Assembly (NCBI GenBank): GCA_021442595.1
Contig: JABUST010000148.1
Span: 1 to 47,070 of the forward strand
Reading direction: 5' to 3'
DNA from: Lachnospiraceae bacterium
GTDB taxonomy: Bacteria > Bacillota > Clostridia > Lachnospirales > Bianqueaceae
Length of the DNA stretch: 47,070 nucleotides
Below are positions 41,803-47,070 of the stretch, in pieces (position 1 is the first letter of the stretch; the number at the start of each line of letters is the position of its first letter). The notes under the pieces were generated by a model, which ran no database searches, was not told the origin of the DNA, and saw only the letters and a list, made by a program, of their open reading frames with translations. Made by a program: the position numbers and the translations under genes.

Positions 41803-43495
41803 GTTTCTTCTCCCCTTTGTTTCCGCTGGTTTGTTTTACATACAGGCTATAGTATAATCCATTTTTCTTCATGAGTTCATCGTGTGTTCCTTCTTCTTTC
41901 ACCGTGCCATCTTCCACAAACAGAATTCTATTTAATTTTGATGCTGATTCCAGACGATGTTCTACCATCACAACCGTTTTTTGCTTCAAGACATCCTGTA
42001 TATCTCTCATGATTTTATCTTCGGTAATATTATCCAGATTTGCCAAGGGTTCATCCAACAAATAGATTTCGGCATTCTTGATCAATCCGCGAGCAATAGC
42101 CACTCTCTGCTTCTGCCCACCGGACAGCATGCTTCCCTTTTGTCCGGCTTCCTGCTCCATGATTTCCTGTGACAGTCCCATTGCTTCCTGAATACCATCT
42201 AAAGAACCAACCATCTCCAAATTTTCTCTTACCGTCCCTGAGAACACATGATTCTGCTGAAAGACCGGCGCCATAACCTTCCTAAGAGTTTGAGGATCCC
42301 ACTCTTTCATTTCTTTTCCTAAAATCCTTATGCTGCCTTCATATTCCTCCGCATAGAAACCCATCATCAGCCTCAAAATGGTGCTTTTGCCGCAGCCTGA
42401 ACGCCCTACGAGAGAAACACTTTCTCCCTTTGACACAGAAAAACTGATATCCTTCAGAAGTAATTCTCTATCTTTATATCCAAATGACACATGGGAAAAT
42501 ACGATCGCATTCTCATCGCTTACATTCGTATCGCTCCCATTCTCACCGGCTAGTTCCTCCGGGAGATCTAAAAATACTAATACTCTCTCTCCATAGATCA
42601 TAGCCTCTTTGGCATTTGCAACATACTGAGATATTTGCGGAAATGCGTACGCGATCCGGCCCATCATCATCTGAATAAATGCAATCAGAAAGCCTACCGT
42701 GATCTTTCCCTGCAGCAAAAAAAGACCTCCGACTATTCCTGCTAATACTCCGGGGATATAACTGATAAAGAGACTAAGCGCTTTGCTCAGTCCCTGGTAC
42801 CATTCCGCCTTTTTGTCCTGTTCTTCCTTTTCCTGTAAATAACCATATGTTCTTCTTTCGATTTCTGTCTCCAGAGAATAGGTCTTAATCAGTTCTGCTC
42901 CAAAAAAGATCTCTGTGATCTTTTTCATAATTCCATCGGAGACTTTTCGCTCGTTTCGGATTACAGTTCCAAACTTTGACACGATTTTTGTCAGAAGAGG
43001 AGTCAGCAGTACAACAGCCGGTGCAATGGACAATGTCAGAATCCAGTTCTGTGAAAAGGAATAGATCAGCGCTCCAATTAAATAGAAAAACAAATTGAAT
43101 GTTCTGGGAAGGGAGTTGTCGAACCACTGTAACAGCTTCTCTGTATCACTATTGTACTGCATTAGGATTTCACTCAAATCCGTATTCTCCAGTGCCTCAA
43201 GCTTTACACGCAGGATTTTCTTCTCAAAAGCAGTCAATAATGTCTTTCTTGCCAAAACCTTACTCTTCTCAATATTGTATCTTTCATATGCCGCAACAGG
43301 TACGCCGATCAGCATAGCGATTGCCATGAACAATATCCCTTGAATGACATTCCCATCGCTAACAATCTGATCCGTCGTATATGCCAACGTAATGACACCT
43401 GCCAGATCCTTTAGTACACTCAGAAGAGAGAGCAGAATGATTCCTGCCAGATGTTTTCCCAAACACAATTTCAGTATTCTTTGCAGATGCCTCAT
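41792..43495 (-). CDS. ABC half-exporter (first of pair)
   Basis: The 567-residue protein has a membrane domain (about 15-300) and an ATPase with Walker A GRSGCGKST, signature LSGGQKQR, Walker B IYLLDEPLANLD and H-loop VEHR, all canonical. AGGAGG precedes the ATG by 5 nt, and a strong sigma-A promoter lies 61-89 nt upstream, so this is the first gene of the four-gene AT-rich operon. No peptidase domain is present. Unlike the pair at 122-3638, neither subunit carries a degenerate Walker B. Confidence 0.92.
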   Translation of the reverse strand: MRHLQRILKLCLGKHLAGIILLSLLSVLKDLAGVITLAYTTDQIVSDGNVIQGILFMAIAMLIGVPVAAYERYNIEKSKVLARKTLLTAFEKKILRVKLEALENTDLSEILMQYNSDTEKLLQWFDNSLPRTFNLFFYLIGALIYSFSQNWILTLSIAPAVVLLTPLLTKIVSKFGTVIRNERKVSDGIMKKITEIFFGAELIKTYSLETEIERRTYGYLQEKEEQDKKAEWYQGLSKALSLFISYIPGVLAGIVGGLFLLQGKITVGFLIAFIQMMMGRIAYAFPQISQYVANAKEAMIYGERVLVFLDLPEELAGENGSDTNVSDENAIVFSHVSFGYKDRELLLKDISFSVSKGESVSLVGRSGCGKSTILRLMMGFYAEEYEGSIRILGKEMKEWDPQTLRKVMAPVFQQNHVFSGTVRENLEMVGSLDGIQEAMGLSQEIMEQEAGQKGSMLSGGQKQRVAIARGLIKNAEIYLLDEPLANLDNITEDKIMRDIQDVLKQKTVVMVEHRLESASKLNRILFVEDGTVKEEGTHDELMKKNGLYYSLYVKQTSGNKGEKKHAF

Positions 43496-43555
43496 TCCGC
43501 CCTCCTTTTACCCTCATCAGTATTTAATCATGTTTACTTAATCCACTCCGCATCA

Positions 43556-43584
43556 ATGATAACTGAACATTCTGGTAAAAGCAA
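43556..43584 (-). promoter_or_regulatory. Sigma-A promoter of the AT-rich operon
   Basis: TTGCTT (43579-43584), 17 nt, TATCAT (43556-43561) on the minus strand, downstream of the tRNA terminator. It would drive the two ABC genes and the two glycosyltransferases. Confidence 0.8.
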
Positions 43585-43623
43585 TATAATTCAGCAGACA
43601 GTCGATAAAAAAGCCTAAATAAA

Positions 43624-43654
43624 GCCGGAAACCTATATTTATTAGGTTTCCGGC
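43624..43654 (-). terminator. Terminator of the tRNA-Ser operon
   Basis: GCCGGAAACCTA (43624-43635) pairs with TAGGTTTCCGGC (43643-43654), 12 perfect bp with a 7-nt loop. On the minus strand it follows tRNA-Ser(GGA) by 14 nt and ends in TTTATTTAGG. Confidence 0.9.
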
Positions 43655-43668
43655 AACTATCCGAGAAG

Positions 43669-43757
43669 CGGAGATGAAGAGATTTGAACTCTTGCGCCGC
43701 TATTAACGACCTACTCCCTTTCCAGGGGAGCCCCTTCAGCCACTTGGGTACATCTCC
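43669..43757 (-). tRNA. tRNA-Ser (anticodon GGA)
   Basis: Read on the minus strand, the acceptor arms GGAGATG / CATCTCC pair, the anticodon arm is CTCCC-CTGGAAA-GGGAG with anticodon GGA, a long variable arm follows, and the T arm is AAGAG-TTCAAAT-CTCTT. The long variable arm and discriminator G fit serine. CCA is not encoded. It reads codons UCC and UCU. Confidence 0.95.
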
Positions 43758-43794
43758 ATGTGTCCTACTATACAGCAGGTATTTAATTGTAAAA

Positions 43795-43880
43795 CGGAAA
43801 GGGTGGGATTTGAACCCACGGCTCCTTACGGAGACACTGGATTTCGAGGCCAGCTCCTTAAGCCACTCGGACACCTCTCC
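43795..43880 (-). tRNA. tRNA-Ser (anticodon CGA)
   Basis: On the minus strand GGAGAGG pairs with CCTTTCC (one G-U), the anticodon loop reads CTCGAAA with anticodon CGA, and the variable arm GTCTCCGTAAGGAGCC is long. The T loop is TTCAAAT. The top pair of the anticodon stem is mismatched (C-T). CCA is not encoded. It reads codon UCG and is the first tRNA of the operon. Confidence 0.94.
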
Positions 43881-43917
43881 ATAAAGCCGTTTTCCGCTTC
43901 CGCAAAACGCAAGTGTT

Positions 43918-43946
43918 ATTGTACTGCAAGATGCCATATTTGTCAA
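43918..43946 (-). promoter_or_regulatory. Sigma-A promoter of the tRNA-Ser operon
   Basis: TTGACA (43941-43946), 17 nt, TACAAT (43918-43923) on the minus strand, a near-consensus promoter ending 38 nt before tRNA-Ser(CGA). Confidence 0.9.
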
Positions 43947-44003
43947 GCTTTGATATGTCAAAATCAAAAATGAAAGAAATCCTGCACAAAATCAAGTCTT
44001 CGG

Positions 44004-44032
44004 TTGGAACATGTTTCAAAATGTGATAAAAT
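44004..44032 (+). promoter_or_regulatory. Sigma-A promoter of the malic enzyme operon
   Basis: TTGGAA (44004-44009), 17 nt, TAAAAT (44027-44032) with TGA just before the -10. The leader to the malic enzyme ATG is about 58 nt and contains a 20-bp near-palindrome. Confidence 0.85.
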
Positions 44033-44040
44033 AGCAAAGG

Positions 44041-44060
44041 ATGCGCGAAATTTCACGCAT
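44041..44060. promoter_or_regulatory. 20-bp near-palindrome, possible operator
   Basis: The sequence ATGCGCGAAATTTCACGCAT is symmetric about its centre except for one C/A pair in each arm. It covers roughly +2 to +21 of the malic enzyme transcript, a usual repressor position. As RNA it could also form a short hairpin. The protein that binds it is unknown. Confidence 0.55.
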
Positions 44061-44096
44061 TCCCCGCGAGAACGTTACCAAAAAGGAGATATCATC

Positions 44097-45269
44097 ATGC
44101 CTAATTACAGTGAGCTCGCTCTTCAATTACATGCCGAATTACACGGAAAGCTGGAAGTCAAATCCCGCTGCTCCGTGAGCAATCGCGACGAACTATCCAC
44201 AGCATACACACCGGGTGTTGCCGCTCCCTGCCTGGAGATTCAGAAGGATGTAAACAACTCCTATGTATATACCAACCGCGCCAACAGCTGTCTGGTAGTC
44301 ACTGACGGAACTGCAGTTCTTGGTCTGGGTGACATCGGCCCCGAAGCCGGCATGCCCGTTATGGAAGGAAAATGTGTTCTTTTTAAAGAATTCGCCAACA
44401 TCGATGCCTACCCGCTCTGCGTAAAGAGTAAAGATGTAGACGAGATCGTTCGTACTATCTATCTCATCAGCGGCTCTTTCGGCGGCATCAATCTGGAGGA
44501 TATCTCCGCTCCTCGCTGCTTCGAAGTGGAACGCCGCCTGAAAGAGCTCTGCGACATTCCTGTATTTCACGATGACCAGCACGGCACTGCCATCGTCATT
44601 CTGTCCGGCGTGCGGAATGCCCTCCGCTTAACCGGCAGAGGCAAGGATGCCCGAATCGTCATCAATGGAGCCGGTTCCGCAGGAATGGCCATCGGAACGC
44701 TGCTGCTGAACTACGGCTTTGAGGATGTTACCATGGTGGATCGCTACGGCGCCCTGTATGTGGGAAATTCCGAGATGAACCCTGCCCAGGCTGAGATTGC
44801 CAAGCGTACCAACAAACGCATGATCAAAGGCACCTTGGCAGACGTCATCAAGGATGCGGATGTATTCATCGGTGTCAGCGCTCCCAACGTGCTCTCCAAA
44901 GAGATGGTTCAGACTATGAAAAAGAATCCCATCATCTTTGCCTGCGCTAATCCTGTTCCCGAGATCGATCCGGCACTGGCTAAAGAAGCCGGCGCCTATG
45001 TCATCGCCACCGGCCGCAGCGACCTTCCCAACCAGTTGAACAATGTCCTTGCCTTCCCCGGCATTTTCCGCGGTGCTCTGGATGCTCGGGCCTCCGAGAT
45101 CAACGAGGCTATGAAGCTGGCAGCTTCCGATGCCCTCACAAGCCTGATCTCCAACGAGGAACTGAACCCCGAGTACATCATCCCTGCTCCCTTTGATAAG
45201 CGAGTGGTTTCCGCCGTTGCTGCTGCTGTAGCCAAAGCGGCTCACGATACCGGTGTGGCACGTATCTGA
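44097..45269 (+). CDS. NAD(P)-dependent malic enzyme
   Basis: The 390-residue cytosolic enzyme oxidatively decarboxylates malate to pyruvate with NAD or NADP. Motifs are [15 protein letters not shown] with the catalytic tyrosine, [51 protein letters not shown] with metal ligands, and the Rossmann [10 protein letters not shown]. The short length matches bacterial MaeA/MalS-like single-domain forms without a phosphotransacetylase fusion. AAGGAG lies 8-9 nt before the ATG at 44097; the TTG at 44004 lies inside the -35 box and is rejected. Two small genes follow in the same direction. Confidence 0.95.
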   Translation: MPNYSELALQLHAELHGKLEVKSRCSVSNRDELSTAYTPGVAAPCLEIQKDVNNSYVYTNRANSCLVVTDGTAVLGLGDIGPEAGMPVMEGKCVLFKEFANIDAYPLCVKSKDVDEIVRTIYLISGSFGGINLEDISAPRCFEVERRLKELCDIPVFHDDQHGTAIVILSGVRNALRLTGRGKDARIVINGAGSAGMAIGTLLLNYGFEDVTMVDRYGALYVGNSEMNPAQAEIAKRTNKRMIKGTLADVIKDADVFIGVSAPNVLSKEMVQTMKKNPIIFACANPVPEIDPALAKEAGAYVIATGRSDLPNQLNNVLAFPGIFRGALDARASEINEAMKLAASDALTSLISNEELNPEYIIPAPFDKRVVSAVAAAVAKAAHDTGVARI

Positions 45270-45299
45270 CAGCTCCTGTGAAAAGATAAGAAACAACCT

Positions 45300-45749
45300 A
45301 TGGCTCTTTTAGATCTGAACGATATGAGGGAGAACAGGAAGTATTACTACGGCCTGTTCTCCATCATTTTTATCATCATCTGCTGCCTGATCGGCATGTG
45401 GATCGGCAGCAATAAGAATGCAAAGCTGGATGCATTTACCACTCAACTGACAGAACAGTCGGTTCCCGATGCAAGCCGTCTGGTGACCGCCGTCTCCGGC
45501 ACCAACAAGGGAGACTATGGCACTGAAGCCTATGCCTGCCTGATCCTCCAATCAGAACTGTCTGATGAAGAACTGATGGATTTCTACGGCAGCAGCGAGT
45601 ATCTTCCCTACAAAGAAGGCTATACGGTCTCCATGCAAGTATATGCAGTGGACGAAGCTTCTCTCGACACGCTGAAAGAGGCCGGACATTACGAAGAAGA
45701 GGGTGGCGCCTATCGTTACATTTATCTCTATAGCGCTCCCCAAAACTAA
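45300..45749 (+). CDS. Membrane-anchored small protein, unknown
   Basis: The 149-residue protein has a cytosolic start of about 15 residues, one membrane helix (about 17-35, with FSIIFIIICCLIGMWIG) and an extracytoplasmic domain of about 110 residues rich in Asp, Glu, Tyr and Ser. I do not recognise the domain. It has no lipobox; the cysteines are within the helix. The ribosome site is weak, and the ATG at 45324 is an alternative start. It follows malic enzyme by 30 nt and precedes the zinc-ribbon gene by 17 nt. Confidence 0.75.
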   Translation: MALLDLNDMRENRKYYYGLFSIIFIIICCLIGMWIGSNKNAKLDAFTTQLTEQSVPDASRLVTAVSGTNKGDYGTEAYACLILQSELSDEELMDFYGSSEYLPYKEGYTVSMQVYAVDEASLDTLKEAGHYEEEGGAYRYIYLYSAPQN

Positions 45750-45766
45750 CTGAAAGGAGTATCTAC

Positions 45767-46138
45767 ATGGCACTCTTTGATCAGCTGGGAAAAAAGTTTT
45801 CGGATTTTTCTCAGGATGTAGCGAATCAATCCAAAACCCTGGCCGATATATCAAAATGGAATCAGTCCATAACTAAAGAAGAGAATAAGATTTCCGAACT
45901 GTACCGTCAGTTAGGTGAGCAGTATTATCACAGGTGCAGGGCGGAAGGTACCACTCCCGAGGCAGACACTTTTCTTTTTGCTTCTGTAGATGCAGCCATG
46001 GAACAGATTCATGAACTGAAGGACCGGATTGCAGCTGCCAAAGGTCATCCCTCATGTCCCCGCTGCGGTGCCCGCCCTGCTCAGAATGCTAAGTTCTGCC
46101 CCTTCTGCGGGTCTCCTATGAATTCAGAAGTAAAATAA
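45767..46138 (+). CDS. Coiled-coil protein with C-terminal zinc ribbon
   Basis: The 123-residue protein has a helical N-terminus (FDQLGKKFSDFSQDVANQSK), a middle block with LYRQLGEQYY and a second helix, then a zinc ribbon CPRCG-x10-CPFCG. This layout recurs in small Firmicutes proteins of unknown function. AAAGGAG lies 8 nt before the ATG. It is the third gene of the malic enzyme operon and is followed by a terminator. The coiled-coil part resembles that of the gene at 32094-32519. Confidence 0.82.
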   Translation: MALFDQLGKKFSDFSQDVANQSKTLADISKWNQSITKEENKISELYRQLGEQYYHRCRAEGTTPEADTFLFASVDAAMEQIHELKDRIAAAKGHPSCPRCGARPAQNAKFCPFCGSPMNSEVK

Positions 46139-46171
46139 GCATCTCCTCACCAAAAAATTAATCAGAACGTA

Positions 46172-46201
46172 AAAGCCTCCGGGCATATGCTCGGAGGCTT
46201 T
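46172..46201 (+). terminator. Terminator of the malic enzyme operon
   Basis: AAAGCCTCCG (46172-46181) pairs with CGGAGGCTTT (46192-46201), a perfect 10-bp stem with a 10-nt loop, 33 nt past the zinc-ribbon stop. The T-tracts are short on both strands, so it may act in both directions. Confidence 0.8.
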
Positions 46202-46384
46202 AATGTATGCCTTGATGTATGCAGCACTTCGCATCGCAATAATCGAGTGGGAGGAGGCTATGCCTTCCTTCTTGATTAAGCGAAGCAATACAGCCCAAAG
46301 CAAAGCTGCTCGCTGTACTTGGCTGCCTAAATATCTGCACGGGCAGATTCGCCAGCCGGAAGACAGCCTTATGACATAAAAACA
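46202..46384. other. Unexplained non-coding stretch between terminators
   Basis: About 180 bp lie between two facing terminators, inside a 344-bp gap without a supported gene. Short minus-strand ORFs run through it, but they extend into the terminators and have no ribosome sites. It is not low-complexity. I see no tRNA or known riboswitch. It could be a dispersed repeat or a small RNA. Confidence 0.4.
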
Positions 46385-46408
46385 GGGCGGGATCCAAAGC
46401 TCCCGCCC
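46385..46408 (-). terminator. Terminator of the solute-binding protein gene
   Basis: GGGCGGGA (46385-46392) pairs with TCCCGCCC (46401-46408). On the minus strand it is followed by TGTTTTTATG, 75-98 nt past the stop of the gene at 46483. Confidence 0.75.
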
Positions 46409-46482
46409 CATTTTAATTGGGTGCCTTCACAACTTTTGTCATGTCGGCGATTTTTTCATTATTCAGGTTTCTAAGCTAAAGA

Positions 46483-47070
46483 TTAGCCAACGAAACGATC
46501 GTAACGAGCCTGGTAGATAGCGATCAGGTCGTTCAGACCAAGAGCCTCAAGCTGAGCCTTGTAAGCGGGGATCTGATCCACGCCAGCTTCGCCGGAGACG
46601 AGCTTGGACATGTATTCCTGAGAAGCGGTGTCTACATCGGAGTACTTCTCGTTGTAGAGATTGGTCTCTTCAACAGATGCGGTAGCCAGAGTACCTTCAA
46701 CATCAAGAGAGGTCCAGTAACCGAAGTTCAGGGTAGCCTGCTGATACTGATCCTTGGGAGCTGCCCAGCCAAGAACGTTGGTGCAGTTACGGGATGCATC
46801 GTCCAGACGATAGTAGGTGTAGTCGGGGAATGCGCCACGGATGTACAGGATCTTACCATAGGAGATACGACGGTCAGCCTTGTCCTGCAGGGACTGGTTC
46901 AGCTGGTCAGCATCGTACATAACTCCGTCAACATCCTCGTACTTGATCCACTGCTTCTCACCATCAACGACGGTGTAGTTGACGCCTTCAACACCATAGT
47001 TAACCAGATCAAGATGCTCGTCGCAGTAGTAACCATCAAGGAAAGCAGCGATCAGAGCCATGTCGGTGCA
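46483..47070 (-). CDS. Extracellular solute-binding protein, C-terminal part
   Basis: The 5' end lies beyond the window; the frame is open through 47070, so the ATG at 47061 is internal. The visible 195 residues match the C-terminal half of family 1 sugar-type ABC solute-binding lipoproteins of Lachnospiraceae: FLDGYYCDEHLDLVNYGVEG, then VDGEKQWIKYED, and the tail PAYKAQLEALGLNDLIAIYQ. It would capture a sugar or oligosaccharide outside the cell for an importer. The substrate is not predictable from this part. Confidence 0.8.
   Translation of the reverse strand, partial: CTDMALIAAFLDGYYCDEHLDLVNYGVEGVNYTVVDGEKQWIKYEDVDGVMYDADQLNQSLQDKADRRISYGKILYIRGAFPDYTYYRLDDASRNCTNVLGWAAPKDQYQQATLNFGYWTSLDVEGTLATASVEETNLYNEKYSDVDTASQEYMSKLVSGEAGVDQIPAYKAQLEALGLNDLIAIYQARYDRFVG

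Noticed and set aside
43669-43757. tRNA-Ser as an attachment site for the AT-rich island
   Set aside because: No integrase is present, and I could not find a copy of the tRNA 3' end near 37.4 kb at the other border.
43524-43967. Minus-strand ORF of 147 codons
   Set aside because: It runs through both tRNA-Ser genes, the tRNA promoter and the terminator.
46124-46411. Minus-strand ORFs of 95 and 65 codons
   Set aside because: They read through two terminator stems and lack ribosome sites; more likely non-coding.

Overview
The window looks like a chromosomal segment of a spore-forming, Gram-positive Clostridia member, most likely Lachnospiraceae-like. The evidence is the dcw cell-wall/division cluster starting with mraZ, a meso-diaminopimelate-type MurE motif, a GerW/YtfJ-type sporulation gene beside a DUF2953 (YtfI-type) gene, strong AGGAGG ribosome sites and sigma-A promoters. 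Most of it is moderately GC-rich and nearly all genes lie on the minus strand. I have no database match, so the genus is not determined.

Region by region (minus-strand genes are read from high to low coordinates). 122-7307: an apparent operon of birA (probably leaderless), two tandem esterases, a monoacylglycerol-lipase-like hydrolase and a heterodimeric ABC exporter with one degenerate ATP site. 7457-11657: a CdaR/PucR-type regulator, ftsE, ftsX and an M23 peptidase with a coiled coil, preceded by two tandem palindromes. 11789-13129: aspartate kinase. 13194-26557: the dcw cluster, mraZ-rsmH-ftsL-pbp-murE-murF-mraY-murD-ftsW-divIB-ftsZ, with no murG, murB or ftsA. Its promoter is followed by four GTGGAG repeats that fit MraZ operators. 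26877-28115 (+): an RlmI-type rRNA methyltransferase.

28230-37309: metabolic and RNA genes, namely an N-acyl-D-amino-acid deacylase, gerW, a DUF2953 protein, two small unknowns, a cold-shock protein with a structured 5' leader, an AlaX-type editing protein, ispD, a SpoU-type RNA methyltransferase and a UMF1-type MFS transporter. 37.4-43.6 kb is visibly more AT-rich and holds an orphan plus-strand ORF, two glycosyltransferases and two ABC half-exporters with their own promoter, next to two tRNA-Ser genes. 44097-46138 (+): malic enzyme and two small genes, one with a zinc ribbon. The window ends inside a solute-binding protein gene.

The core links cell growth and division. The Mur enzymes make lipid-linked precursor, FtsW and the PBP build septal wall, FtsZ/DivIB/FtsL organise the site, and FtsEX probably gates the M23 hydrolase. 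I saw no CRISPR array, integrase, complete insertion sequence or clear defence system. The most interesting signals are regulatory: the MraZ box, the tandem palindromes, leaderless birA and the palindrome before malic enzyme. Also of interest are the repeat-bearing FtsW tail and the AT-rich glycosyltransferase/ABC island.
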